From the NCBI GenBank assembly GCA_003963305.1, contig RXJR01000001.1:310001-374000 (forward strand): DNA of 64,000 nt, written 5' to 3'. Positions 42,644 to 51,833 of this stretch are shown here, one piece after another (within the stretch, counting starts at the first letter, position 1; the number at the start of each line of letters is the position of its first letter). A program made the translations under genes and the position numbers. This DNA comes from Candidatus Melainabacteria bacterium. GTDB lineage: Bacteria > Cyanobacteriota > Vampirovibrionia > Obscuribacterales > Obscuribacteraceae. Below the pieces are notes generated by a model. That model searched no databases. It saw nothing but the letters and a program-made list of their open reading frames with translations, and was not told the origin of the DNA.

Positions 42644-44314
42644 GTGAGTGTAGGTTCGTTTGTTTTCATGCTCCACAGCCACCTTCCCTTCTACAGAAAA
42701 GCAGGGATGTGGCCTTTCGGTGAGGAAAGCGTCTATGAGTGTATGGCGGAGAGCTATATTCCTCTATTGAACGCGATTGGTGACCTGTGGGATGAGGGCA
42801 TAGCCGCGAAATTGACGATCGGCATAACACCCATCCTTGGCGAACAGTTGTCCGACCCGCACTTGAATAAAGGTTTCGAAAAGTTTCTCGCCGATCGTAT
42901 TGAAGCAGCACAACTGGATGAACAGCGCTACAGCCCGCGTGGCGAGACACCAAATCCAGACTTTCTCCATCTCGCACGCTTCTATCTAAATTGGTTCCAA
43001 CAAATCCGTAAGGATTATCACGACAGATGGAACCGCGACATCATCGGCGGATTTAAAAAGTATCAAGACCTGGGCTCCATCGAGATTACAACGTCAGCAG
43101 CGACCCACTGTTTTTCTCCACTTCTAGAAACCGATGAGTCACTCTACGCCCAGTTCAAAACCGGAATCGAGTCTTACAAGCGTCTTTTCGGACGCGCGCC
43201 GAAAGGATGCTGGCTGCCGGAATGCGCATACAGACCGGCTACAAAGGACCGTCCAGGTGTAGAAAAATGGCTGCACGATCTCGGTCTGGAATATTTCTTT
43301 ACAGAATCATTCGTTATTAAAGGCGGTCAGACAGCCGAATTACGAAAAGTCTTCGGACCATACGGAAACATTGAATACATTCCAGCCGCACCAAGACCAG
43401 CTACAGGGCTCGATACATTCGAAGCGTTCTGGTTGAAGGAATATCCAGTTGCAGTTCTCGGACGTCATGAAGAAGCCGGATACCAGGTATGGTCGGCGGA
43501 TCAAGGTTATCCAGGCGACGGAAACTACAGAGAGTTCCACAAGAAAGATGACAAATCCGGATTGCACTATTGGAAGCTGACTTCCAAAACCACTGACCTT
43601 GGCGACAAGCAGCGCTACAACCCTGAAGCTGCAGTGCATCGCATGAAAGAAAACTCAGACCACTATGTCGGTTTCATTCAACAGACCCTGACAGATCAGC
43701 TTAAAAAGACAGGTCAGCCTGGCCTTGTAATGGTTAGCTTCGACACAGAACTGTTTGGTCACTGGTGGTTCGAAGGTGTAGCCTGGATCAAAGAAGTCTT
43801 GAAAAAGATGCGCCAGTACACGGCAGTTACTCCTCAGACTGTGAGCGAGTACCTGACTGCCAATCCACCGCAACGCGCTATTGAATTGCCCGAATCCTCC
43901 TGGGGTTCAGGTGGTCACTATCAAGTCTGGCTGAACAACGAGACAAGCTGGATGTGGCCAATAATTCACGATGCAGAAAAAACCATGATCGGTTTGGCTG
44001 AACAGTATGCCGGTAAGTCAGATGAGCTCACACAGCGCATCTTGAAACAGGCAGGAAGAGAATTACTGTTACTCGAATCAAGCGACTGGCCATTCCTGGT
44101 AACAACAGGACAGGCTAAACAATACGCAATCGAGCGATTCAACGAGCATGTCGAGCGCTTCAACACGCTCACTGAAATGCTCACTAAGAACAAAATCGAT
44201 GAGGCGAAACTGGCTGGAATCGAAGATATCGACAATTGCTTCCCGATCATTTCGCCGGCAGATTTCAAACATGCAGCCGTTGCAGCGTTAAACACGTCAG
44301 CTACGCGAAGCTAA
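42644..44314 (+). CDS. GH57 1,4-alpha-glucan branching enzyme-like protein
   Basis: GH57 branching enzymes make alpha-1,6 links in glycogen. Conserved regions: H-S-H-L-P-F-Y (about 11-17), G-C-W-L-P-E-C-A-Y-R-P with the nucleophile Glu193, S-F-D-T-E-L-F-G-H-W-W with the acid Asp367, and a C-terminal E-S-S-W-G-S-G-G-H-Y-Q-V-W segment (about 406-419). The start is GTG with AGGAG 7 bases upstream. Length 556 fits bacterial and archaeal members. It lies before pyruvate kinase (83-base gap). Cyanobacteria have both GH13 and GH57 types; no glgB is visible here. Confidence 0.87.
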   Translation: MSVGSFVFMLHSHLPFYRKAGMWPFGEESVYECMAESYIPLLNAIGDLWDEGIAAKLTIGITPILGEQLSDPHLNKGFEKFLADRIEAAQLDEQRYSPRGETPNPDFLHLARFYLNWFQQIRKDYHDRWNRDIIGGFKKYQDLGSIEITTSAATHCFSPLLETDESLYAQFKTGIESYKRLFGRAPKGCWLPECAYRPATKDRPGVEKWLHDLGLEYFFTESFVIKGGQTAELRKVFGPYGNIEYIPAAPRPATGLDTFEAFWLKEYPVAVLGRHEEAGYQVWSADQGYPGDGNYREFHKKDDKSGLHYWKLTSKTTDLGDKQRYNPEAAVHRMKENSDHYVGFIQQTLTDQLKKTGQPGLVMVSFDTELFGHWWFEGVAWIKEVLKKMRQYTAVTPQTVSEYLTANPPQRAIELPESSWGSGGHYQVWLNNETSWMWPIIHDAEKTMIGLAEQYAGKSDELTQRILKQAGRELLLLESSDWPFLVTTGQAKQYAIERFNEHVERFNTLTEMLTKNKIDEAKLAGIEDIDNCFPIISPADFKHAAVAALNTSATRS

Positions 44315-44333
44315 AAACAGGCTAACTGTCTGA

Positions 44334-44362
44334 TTCTTCAATGTGACCTCACTTGAAGAAAA
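44334..44362. other. Inverted repeat between GH57 and pyruvate kinase
   Basis: Arms TTCTTCAA and TTGAAGAA plus inner GTGA/TCAC make about 12 paired bases with a bulge. Followed by AAAATG, not by T, so a stem in the pyruvate kinase leader is likelier than a terminator. Confidence 0.35.
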
Positions 44363-44397
44363 TGAATTGGCCTTCAAGGGATTCTCGGAGTTAACGG

Positions 44398-45840
44398 ATG
44401 ACCAGAACGAAAATTATTGCCACGATCGGCCCCGCGTGTAGAAATCCGGTGGTTTTAGAAGCGCTGATCCAGGCTGGTATGAGCGTGGCGCGTATCAACT
44501 GTTCGCATGCCGATCACGACTCCATTGCCTCGATTGTTGTAGATGTTCGAGAAATAAGTCAAAGACTCGATCAATCAGTGGGCATTCTGCTCGACCTTTG
44601 CGGTCCCAAACTGCGCACAGGAAAGGTCAAAGGTGGCAAAGTCGACCTGGTTACAGGCAAAAAGTTCACCCTTACCAGTAGAATCGTTGAAGGCTCAGAC
44701 GAAATCGTCAGCACGAATTATCCGCAGTTAGCTCATGAAGTGAAGACTTCAGACACCATCTTGTTGCATGATGGTTTGATCGAGCTGAAAGTTCTGAAAA
44801 CCACCGACACCGATGTCGAATGCGAAATTGTCAGTGGCAGTTATTTGAAAGACCATCAGGGTATCAATATCCCCGGTGTGCGACTGTCGATTCCAGCTTT
44901 GACCGAAAAAGATAAAGCCGATTTAGCATTCGGTTTGAAGTACGACGTAGACTTTGTCGCTCTGTCGTTCGTTCGCGACCCGCAAGATATTTTGTATTTG
45001 CGCGAATTCATCGGAGAGCACTGGCCGCCAGTTTCAATTATTGCAAAACTGGAAAAACCGGAAGCGATCGATCACCTGGAAGAGATTATTGATCTCGCTG
45101 ATGGCGTTATGATTGCCCGCGGAGATCTCGGTGTTGAGCTGCCGCCCGAAAAAGTTCCTCCTGTGCAAAAGCGCATTACAGCACGCGCTAATGCCAAAGG
45201 CAAACCCGTAATTACAGCTACGCAGATGCTCGAATCGATGATTCATAACCCACGCCCAACAAGAGCAGAAGCATCAGACGTTGCTAATGCGATTTATGAC
45301 GGCACAGACGCTGTCATGCTTTCAGAAGAAAGTGCGATGGGTGAATACCCGGTCGAAGCGGTGCGCATGATGAGAAGAATTGCTTCCGCGGCCGAAGGAA
45401 GTGTTGAATACTCGAAATTGCATCAACACGATCTGCCCACATCAGCTCACGCCATCGCTCACGCCGCCTGTAATATGGCTGTCGATATGAAAGCGCGAGT
45501 CATTGCCGCTTTCACCAAGACCGGCTCAACGGCACGATTGATTTCGCAGTTCAGACCGCCTGGTCCGATCATTGCTCTCACGCAACACGTCCACGTCTAT
45601 CGCCAGTTGAGTCTGGTCTGGGGCACCACACCATTGATGTTGACCGAGGTGAGCGACTCTGAATCGACTCTATCGATGGTAGAAGAAACCCTCTTAAAGC
45701 GCGGCTTAGTCTCGCCCAAGGACAACATAATCATCACTGGCGGATTGCCGATTGCGGCCCGCGGCGCAGCGAACTTCGTCAAACTTTCTACGATTTCTCC
45801 GAAAGTGCCTGCGAGTTACTGGGAATTGAAAGGCATTTAG
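44398..45840 (+). CDS. pyk: Pyruvate kinase
   Basis: Final ATP-yielding step of glycolysis, phosphoenolpyruvate to pyruvate. Motifs: T-K-I-I-A-T-I-G-P-A-C (about 4-14), A-R-I-N-C-S-H (about 31-37; C replaces the common F), L-D-L-C-G-P-K-L-R-T-G, I-A-K-L-E-K-P-E-A (near 215), M-I-A-R-G-D-L-G-V-E-L (near 237), and I-T-A-T-Q-M-L-E-S-M (near 273). Length 480 is normal. CGGAG lies 8 bases upstream of the ATG. 83 bases after the GH57 gene, possibly one unit. Confidence 0.95.
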   Translation: MTRTKIIATIGPACRNPVVLEALIQAGMSVARINCSHADHDSIASIVVDVREISQRLDQSVGILLDLCGPKLRTGKVKGGKVDLVTGKKFTLTSRIVEGSDEIVSTNYPQLAHEVKTSDTILLHDGLIELKVLKTTDTDVECEIVSGSYLKDHQGINIPGVRLSIPALTEKDKADLAFGLKYDVDFVALSFVRDPQDILYLREFIGEHWPPVSIIAKLEKPEAIDHLEEIIDLADGVMIARGDLGVELPPEKVPPVQKRITARANAKGKPVITATQMLESMIHNPRPTRAEASDVANAIYDGTDAVMLSEESAMGEYPVEAVRMMRRIASAAEGSVEYSKLHQHDLPTSAHAIAHAACNMAVDMKARVIAAFTKTGSTARLISQFRPPGPIIALTQHVHVYRQLSLVWGTTPLMLTEVSDSESTLSMVEETLLKRGLVSPKDNIIITGGLPIAARGAANFVKLSTISPKVPASYWELKGI

Positions 45841-45845
45841 CTTTC

Positions 45846-48005
45846 TTACTTCTCAGCCAGCCGATAGCCGGTGGCATGGTTGCCCCACTGAAGAACCTGG
45901 TAGTAAGGCATTTCAGTCTGGTCTCGATATTGTTGAGGTCCCCACTTAGGATTTCCATTATAGTTGTAGGCAGGGACATTGGTTACCTTGCGCCCAAATG
46001 AAGAGTCCCGCACTGTAAATGTCTGGGTCTTATCGTTGTATCCGGTGATGATGTTGGCGTGCCAATAATTTGCCGTCGGCGGCTTGTACACGAAGAGCAC
46101 AGGAGATTGCTGCTCCCGCAGATATTTCTTGATGCGTTCGAGATCGCCCTGACGCATCTGACCGTAAGAGTTTTGACTTCCTTCCCCGCCACAGTTGAAG
46201 AGAACATCTTTCTTATATGGCGGTACAGCTTCCGTACCGCGACCAGGGATGATCGGCTCACGCATCCAGGAGCAATCACCATAGTCTTTGAACTTCATAC
46301 GTGCATCAGTAAGCCCAAGACCCCTCGCTATCAACTCAGGCGCATCAGTGTAGTTGTTGGCCAATTGAACAGTCTTACTCAAGTTAAGGGTCCATTGCTC
46401 TGACAGGTCGGTTGGGCCACCGACTTGCGGATTAACGATGCCCTTGGATTTATTGATCAAGTACTCGGCAATTCCCGTGGCAGACATATAAAGACAGGAG
46501 CCTGCACCGAGTTGATCTGGAGAGGGCAACATATAACCTTTGAGTTGAACGGAATGATCGGTTATTTCATTGACACTGTTTGGATCCGCAGGTCGTTCCG
46601 GCCTTTGCGTTTCCAGAGGTGTTTCAGGTCTTCGCGTTTCCGGTCTGCTTGTTTCGGGAGGTGCTTCAGGTCTCCGCGTTTCCGGTCTGCTTGTTTCGGG
46701 AGGTGCTTCAGGTCTCCGCGTTTCCGGTCTGTGTGTTTCTGGTCTACTCGCATCCGGTGAATCAGGTCCATGCGGCTTGCCGCGTCCATCGGCGGATTCC
46801 GGCTGTTGTTGAACTTTCTCCTTGGACGTCTTGCCATCTGGCAAATAAGTTGTCCATACGTCACCAGCAGGCTTGACCGCATACGTACCATCATCGTTTA
46901 GTTTGACCGAGCCCTTCCAGGTGCCAAGCAAATTGTTGTTTCGATCCAGCTCAGTCCAACCGCCCTTCTCGGGCTGATGGATATAACGTTTGCTTTGATG
47001 CTTGGCGAAGTCATCCACCTGAATGAATGACGGTTTTTCGTCGGAACCCGTGTACCCGAAGCTAAGGGTAGATTTATCATTCGGATACCTGATTTTGCTG
47101 ATTCGACCCTGGTCGTCGAATGTGTATCGCGCCAGACCTGGTCCTTCCTTGATCTCGGCACCATTGCCACGTATCGTGTATTTCAGATTGTCTACAGCAT
47201 ACGAGAGATTACCATTGCTTTCCACTCGCAAATTGCGCACCGTTTGCGGTGGCACATCATCACTGCGCCAGCTCCCCTTCCCATCCCGCAACCAGGTTGT
47301 AGATTGCCCTTCGCACGTATCAACCAGCTTGGTCAGCCGTCCGTCCTCATAGGTCGCAGAGACCATCGTGTTATCAGGGCGTTTAATAGTGAGAGGATTA
47401 CCATCAGCATCGCGCTGTATTCTGGCACCAAGTGCAGTGCGCTCTTCTTCAAAGGAACGTCCGTCGGTGCGCTGAGTCAGTACAACGCCGTCACGCACAC
47501 CTTTAGAAAATTCACCATTGTCGTCCAGCGAAAAGTGAGGCGCCGCGTAGCGCTTGTGGTCGGGCGCAAGATAAAGCCACTGCCCGTTTTCCTTTACGTA
47601 GCTGAACTGCCCGCGCTCAGTCGTTGTCACAAGTTTATTGATCTCGCCGTGCTCATCGCGACCGAACTCGCGCGTTTTACCTTCTGCTGGATAGGTTATT
47701 TTGGAAATTCTATTGTCGGCATCGAGTACTACGTTGCTGCCAAATCGTTGTGCCGGTTGTTCGGGCTTGCGGAGCTGTTCACCGGCATCTATTGACGGCT
47801 CACCGGGGCGAACAATGCGCAAGTCAGGCAAGACCGATAGTCCATAAAACGGCAACTCATCTCGCGCTTGCGTTGCGACCCTGTCTGTCTGGCGCAACAT
47901 GGCAATCAACGCGCTGGGCGGTTCGGATGTAACTGGTTGGTCCCGCGTCTGTGATGGAGGCAAGCCGATTTCCGGATGAAGTGAAAAGCTATCTGAGCGT
48001 CCCAT
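45846..48005 (-). CDS. YD-repeat protein with C-terminal papain-like peptidase domain
   Basis: A 719-residue protein without a signal peptide. Residues about 90-330 hold RHS/YD-type repeats (D-A-D-N-R-I-S-K-I-T-Y-P; R-D-A-D-G-N-P-L-T-I-K-R-P; D-D-Q-G-R-I-S-K-I-R-Y-P). Residues 419-470 form a Pro/Glu/Thr/Arg repeat (unit of 14). The C-terminal region has the C1A papain pattern: Q498 and C504 six apart, D-L-S-E-Q-W-T-L (533-540, papain L-S-E-Q), Y-W-H-A-N (His649), and V-R-D-S-S-F-G (Asp667 where papain has N-S-W-G). Polymorphic-toxin-like design. It meets pyk end-to-end with a 5-base gap. Confidence 0.82.
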   Translation of the reverse strand: MGRSDSFSLHPEIGLPPSQTRDQPVTSEPPSALIAMLRQTDRVATQARDELPFYGLSVLPDLRIVRPGEPSIDAGEQLRKPEQPAQRFGSNVVLDADNRISKITYPAEGKTREFGRDEHGEINKLVTTTERGQFSYVKENGQWLYLAPDHKRYAAPHFSLDDNGEFSKGVRDGVVLTQRTDGRSFEEERTALGARIQRDADGNPLTIKRPDNTMVSATYEDGRLTKLVDTCEGQSTTWLRDGKGSWRSDDVPPQTVRNLRVESNGNLSYAVDNLKYTIRGNGAEIKEGPGLARYTFDDQGRISKIRYPNDKSTLSFGYTGSDEKPSFIQVDDFAKHQSKRYIHQPEKGGWTELDRNNNLLGTWKGSVKLNDDGTYAVKPAGDVWTTYLPDGKTSKEKVQQQPESADGRGKPHGPDSPDASRPETHRPETRRPEAPPETSRPETRRPEAPPETSRPETRRPETPLETQRPERPADPNSVNEITDHSVQLKGYMLPSPDQLGAGSCLYMSATGIAEYLINKSKGIVNPQVGGPTDLSEQWTLNLSKTVQLANNYTDAPELIARGLGLTDARMKFKDYGDCSWMREPIIPGRGTEAVPPYKKDVLFNCGGEGSQNSYGQMRQGDLERIKKYLREQQSPVLFVYKPPTANYWHANIITGYNDKTQTFTVRDSSFGRKVTNVPAYNYNGNPKWGPQQYRDQTEMPYYQVLQWGNHATGYRLAEK
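46600..46760 (-). repeat. 42-bp in-frame tandem repeat coding a Pro/Glu/Thr/Arg linker
   Basis: Two nearly identical 42-bp units (14 residues, R-R-P-E-A-P-P-E-T-S-R-P-E-T) plus diverged partial copies. It joins the YD and papain-like parts of the protein. Unit number may vary. Confidence 0.75.
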
Positions 48006-48172
48006 AGATGACCTGCAGCGAAGGGTTTAGGGTGGTAGTAAGTGCGCTTCGGTCCAGCACAATTGCGCCAGACTGTTCTGAAGAGTCGGCGTGCCGCCAC
48101 TTCAGGGATACGCTATGCAGAGCATAATTCCGCATGACGTCTAAATCTGTTATTTAATCGGATAACCCGATA

Positions 48173-48250
48173 CTATTTCGATAAAGTGAATTTTTGGTGT
48201 CCAATCGGAACGCGCAACCACAAGATGCTGCCGTTGCCACTTTCACTGAT
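48173..48250 (-). pseudogene. Remnant second copy of the histidine kinase 3' end
   Basis: The 52 bases 48199-48250 are a 41-of-52 match, with no gaps, to 48251-48302, which codes the C-terminus of the kinase. In its own frame the remnant reads I-S-E-S-G-N-G-S-I-L-W-L-R-V-P-I-G-H-Q (kinase: I-S-E-N-G-K-G-S-T-F-W-F-R-I-P-I-A-H-Q) and then runs to a stop at 48173. The 52-bp offset is not a multiple of three, so it cannot extend the kinase. Confidence 0.7.
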
Positions 48251-49727
48251 GTGCAATCGGAATGCGGAACCAGAAAGTGCTGCCTTTACCATTCTCGCTG
48301 ATAACGCCGAGAGTGCCGCCGTGTTGCTCGACTATTGATTTACAAATAGCCAATCCCAACCCTTTCCCTCCTAAAACCTGAGCGTCAGCTTCTTCCACCT
48401 GTTGAAACTTCTCAAAAATAACCTGCTGCTTGTCCTTCGGAACACCGCGCCCCTGGTCGATAATCGAAGCACGCACAAAGTCACCATCTTTTTCGCAACG
48501 CGCGATCACAAGCGAGCCCTCAGGCGCGTACTTGATCGCGTTCGTGAGGAAGTTACACAAAACTTGCAGTATACGACTGGGATCCATCTCTACTTCAATT
48601 GGCACTGTTTCTGCCTTGAGCTTGATTTTATGCTGATCGGCAAATGAGCGCACCGAGTCAAGTGCCGAGTCAATCAACTCCTCCATCGATGCAGACAAAA
48701 TTTTCAAATCGAGCTTACCTGAGGCCAGCCGCTCGGTATCGAGCAGGTCATTAGTCAGCTTGATCAAGCGCGTCAAATCAGCCTCCGCCAACTCGACCTT
48801 GGCTTGTGCCTTTTCAGGTAGTTCGCCCAGTGCACCAACAGATAGAAGAGTGAGCATGCCCTGCAAGGACGTAAGCGGGGAGCGCAAATCATGGCTGACC
48901 ATAGCAATTAGATACTGCTGCATTTTTCTCGAATCATTCAACTCATCGACCATTGAGTGAAAAATGTGATCGAGCTGCACGAGTTCATCACTGCCCTCCA
49001 TGGGCTGATTCAGAGGCAAGCCTTTTGGCACCCGGACAGTGTTTTCCATGATCGTCTTGATTTTGGATGTGATTGTCTTTCCGAATAAAATCGCCAGAAA
49101 AATGGCCAGCAGAATATTGAAACTGACGCCAAACACCAACACGACTTCCAAATACTTTCGAATCTGCGCTTCCCGCTTCGGACTCTCTTCAGCGGCAACC
49201 AGATAGTCTTTGATAATAGTACGCAAGGACTTAGTCAGGTCTTCGATTATCCTTTTCACTCTGACGAGTTTTCCCGGACCGGCGATCATGTCTCTGCCAC
49301 CGGCGCCGCGCGAGATGCTGTCGCACAAATCGTGCAACAATCTGGAGCCAAGCATGCCGTACTTGCGCCCTTCCTTGGCCATGGCCAGATGCTCGGGATC
49401 ATCTTGCAATTGCTGGTCGAGCTGATCGAAAGCCTGAATGCACTTCGCGTCGTTTTCAAGAAATTTGTTGAGGAAAGATTCGCTATGCGTCAGACTGTAG
49501 CCGCCGACGTTGGCGGCCATCTGCGTGGCAAACGTGTTGATGCTGCTCGCCGTATAGACGATGTCTTTGACGGAACTTTGATATTTGATCTCCGCATCAG
49601 CCTGTTGGACGAGATAGTTATAAATTCCAATAAATATCAATTCGAAGGCGAGCGGAACACAGACTAGGATAAGTCCAATCTGGGCTATCTTGAAATCAAG
49701 GCGCATGAAGGTGCTCGCAAGGCTCAA
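48243..49727 (-). CDS. Sensor histidine kinase
   Basis: A 494-residue membrane kinase. TM segments about 18-37 and 199-217 flank an extracytoplasmic helical sensor of CHASE3-like type (about 40-195). Then HAMP-like, HisKA dimerisation with A-M-V-S-H-D-L-R-S-P-L-T-S-L (His near residue 277), and HATPase: N-box F-L-T-N-A-I-K-Y-A-P, G1 D-Q-G-R-G-V-P, G2 G-G-K-G-L-G-L-A-I, ending G-K-G-S-T-F-W-F-R. The start is TTG 49727 or ATG 49706 (MRLDFKIAQ); neither has a strong ribosome site. It is divergent from an OmpR-type regulator gene 98 bases away, its likely partner. A copy of its 3' end follows it. Confidence 0.9.
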   Translation of the reverse strand: MSLASTFMRLDFKIAQIGLILVCVPLAFELIFIGIYNYLVQQADAEIKYQSSVKDIVYTASSINTFATQMAANVGGYSLTHSESFLNKFLENDAKCIQAFDQLDQQLQDDPEHLAMAKEGRKYGMLGSRLLHDLCDSISRGAGGRDMIAGPGKLVRVKRIIEDLTKSLRTIIKDYLVAAEESPKREAQIRKYLEVVLVFGVSFNILLAIFLAILFGKTITSKIKTIMENTVRVPKGLPLNQPMEGSDELVQLDHIFHSMVDELNDSRKMQQYLIAMVSHDLRSPLTSLQGMLTLLSVGALGELPEKAQAKVELAEADLTRLIKLTNDLLDTERLASGKLDLKILSASMEELIDSALDSVRSFADQHKIKLKAETVPIEVEMDPSRILQVLCNFLTNAIKYAPEGSLVIARCEKDGDFVRASIIDQGRGVPKDKQQVIFEKFQQVEEADAQVLGGKGLGLAICKSIVEQHGGTLGVISENGKGSTFWFRIPIAHQ

Positions 49728-49825
49728 CAGTAGACCGGCTTGCCAAATAGCCGGATCAGTCCAAAGGAACGATAAAATAAGTTATAACAGACTAGATCAC
49801 AGGCCTTCCCTTCAGAAAAATAACC

Positions 49826-50500
49826 ATGGCAAAAATCCTCATCGTCGAAGATGACATGCAAGTCGCAACTACTGTGCGCGATTGGTTGCTCTTCGAGAAG
49901 TACCTCGTAGAGCATGTTGAGACCGGAACCGACGCTCTTGATATGATGCGCGCTTACGAGTATGACCTGATAATTTTAGATCTGGCTCTGCCGAAGATGA
50001 GCGGAATAGAAGTTTGCAAGCAATACCGCAGTTTCGGCGGGCGGGCGCCAATACTCATGCTCACCGGCAAAGACACAATTACAGAAAAGGAAATTGGATT
50101 CGATGCCGGCTCTGACGATTACTTGACAAAGCCTTTTCATCTGAAGGAGCTCTCGGCGCGAGTACGAGCGCTCTTGCGCCGCCCCACGACATTGAATTCA
50201 AACACCTTGAAAGCGGGCAACCTGGTGCTCGATTGCGTTAAACATACAGTCACCAAGGACGGTGAACCGATTCATCTGGCGCGCATGGAATTTACCTTTC
50301 TCGAATTTCTCATGCGTCATCCAGATCAGGTATTTAGCACAGATAAATTACTTGAACGAGTGTGGACATCGGATTCGGACAAATCGACCGAAACGATAAG
50401 ATCAACCGTCAAGAAGCTGCGCAACAAAATCGACACGGAAGGCGTGCCTTCATTGATTCAAAATATTCACGGCGTCGGCTACAAACTCTCCGAACACTAA
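49826..50500 (+). CDS. OmpR/PhoB-type response regulator
   Basis: Receiver domain residues 1-118: E-D-D acidic pocket (8-10), phospho-acceptor Asp54 in L-I-I-L-D-L-A-L-P, Thr near 81 in M-L-T-G-K-D, Lys in L-T-K-P-F. C-terminal winged helix about 127-222 (L-E-F-L-M-R-H-P-D-Q-V-F-S, E-T-I-R-S-T-V-K-K-L-R-N-K-I, N-I-H-G-V-G-Y-K-L). Length 224 is standard. Divergent from the kinase gene; promoters for both should lie in 49728-49825, which is AT-rich. Followed by a strong terminator. Confidence 0.94.
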   Translation: MAKILIVEDDMQVATTVRDWLLFEKYLVEHVETGTDALDMMRAYEYDLIILDLALPKMSGIEVCKQYRSFGGRAPILMLTGKDTITEKEIGFDAGSDDYLTKPFHLKELSARVRALLRRPTTLNSNTLKAGNLVLDCVKHTVTKDGEPIHLARMEFTFLEFLMRHPDQVFSTDKLLERVWTSDSDKSTETIRSTVKKLRNKIDTEGVPSLIQNIHGVGYKLSEH

Positions 50501-50507
50501 CAACATA

Positions 50508-50544
50508 ATTAGAAGAGCCACGCAATCAACGCGGCTCTTCTAAT
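50508..50544 (+). terminator. Strong hairpin terminator after the response regulator
   Basis: Perfect 12-bp stem ATTAGAAGAGCC / GGCTCTTCTAAT (50508-50519 with 50533-50544), loop of 13, then TTTGC. It can also serve the convergent gene ending at 50622. Confidence 0.75.
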
Positions 50545-50621
50545 TTGCTGCATCAACCGGTATCTGGCGAATTCAGGGGCAGCCCAAAAGTTCTACTGGG
50601 GAACTGTAAGGAAGCTGCCGA

Positions 50622-51503
50622 TCAACCATCTTTGCGTGCAAGAAACGAATCTTGCTCAGCCTGTCGGGTAGCCGTATCTTTCCAGGCGTTCACTTCGTTT
50701 TCCCAGATGTATCCGTCACGCGAAAGCATATTCCAATTGTCTTTGAAGAACTGGAAGCCCTGGCGCTCCTGAGCAGTCAAGTCATCACTGGAGAGATAAC
50801 GATCGATATCACTTTCAGAAACTTTGTAGCCGGCAAATAACTGCCAGGTTGTATTTTTCTCGTAAGCAGCATAAGCAGCATCATAATTGGAATCTATCTG
50901 ATCTTTCGCCTCGGCTTCGGCATCTTCTGCTCGTTCTGACACAAAGCTCGTCTCGACTCCACCTTTCAGAGCTGGCGGGAATTTGATTGAATCCCCCGGG
51001 TGCATGTTCTGAATCGCGTTCTTGCCGTTAAGCTGCTCGAGCTGCAATGAGAGATTAGCAATTTCTCGGTCAGTCGGGTTGGCATTGCCTTGAGATTTGA
51101 GCACATCGCTTGCCAGCGTCCAGCCACAGTCACCGGCTTTTACTGTCAACTGACCGGAGCCATCTGCAGTGACGGTGGCATCACGCCCGTTGATTTGTGT
51201 AATCGTGTTAGTCGTATCGACCTTTGCATGTCCGAGGTCTGTTGAATCAAGTCTTACAGTCGCACCGCTGGGATTTTTTCCGATCAGGTCCGAACCTTGT
51301 ACGCCTGTGATTTCGATACCTGGCAAGATGCCTGCGGCATGGAGAGCATCGTTGACTTTAGCCAGTTCTGCGCCAGAACCTTTAGGTCTGTGGTCCATCA
51401 TGTCGTGAATTTCTCTGGCGATATCGGAAAAATTGCTGTTTTCGTTTCTGCCTGCAATCTGTTTTGCGATCTGGTCACCAGTTAGCACTTCTGAATTAGC
51501 CAT
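50622..51503 (-). CDS. Hydrophilic LysM-like and EF-hand-like protein
   Basis: A 293-residue protein, no signal peptide. ATG 51503 has GAGGA 10 bases upstream; a longer frame to 51659 looks unlikely. Residues about 115-175 look LysM-like: L-T-V-K-A-G-D-C-G-W-T-L-A, then a helix with I-A-N-L-S-L-Q-L-E-Q-L-N, then I-Q-N-M-H-P-G-D-S-I-K-F-P. The end (about 225-285) is a paired EF-hand-like segment: K-V-S-E-S-D-I-D-R-Y-L, a helix, D-N-W-N-M-L-S-R-D-G-Y-I-W-E-N-E-V. The same paired pattern is in the neighbour at 52206-53861. Probable peptidoglycan binder or secreted effector; role unknown. Confidence 0.75.
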   Translation of the reverse strand: MANSEVLTGDQIAKQIAGRNENSNFSDIAREIHDMMDHRPKGSGAELAKVNDALHAAGILPGIEITGVQGSDLIGKNPSGATVRLDSTDLGHAKVDTTNTITQINGRDATVTADGSGQLTVKAGDCGWTLASDVLKSQGNANPTDREIANLSLQLEQLNGKNAIQNMHPGDSIKFPPALKGGVETSFVSERAEDAEAEAKDQIDSNYDAAYAAYEKNTTWQLFAGYKVSESDIDRYLSSDDLTAQERQGFQFFKDNWNMLSRDGYIWENEVNAWKDTATRQAEQDSFLARKDG

Positions 51504-51833
51504 GTTCTTAAAATCCTCAATACGGGGGCGCAAGAGTTCGTTCAAGCGACGCCGCCAGGCAACGTCATTTGAAGCTAGTAATTGTTTTGGCGAAATATGT
51601 GGATGGGCTGTGTTTCGCCTTACACAAAGAGAATACGAAAAAACTTGTGTCGCAGGCATGACAACTTTGAAACGGCCAAAAAATCTGCCGTTAAACGCTT
51701 CAGACGCTCAACGGCAGATGTACTTAGCTGATTTTAGTAATGGATTGTTCAGTTAATGATTCTTGCTTTCGTCAGATCCTCCTTCAAGCGCAGGTTCCAG
51801 ACTCGGATTTCCTCCATAATTTGTGAGGGTAAG

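Noticed and set aside
44334-44362. Terminator of the GH57 gene
   Set aside because: The inverted repeat has no following T run on either side; it may be a leader stem of pyruvate kinase instead.
46570-46876. Plus-strand frames of repeated V-S-G-L-R/F-P-V-C-L opposite the PETRRPE linker
   Set aside because: They mirror the tandem repeat of the real gene and lack any similarity to known proteins.
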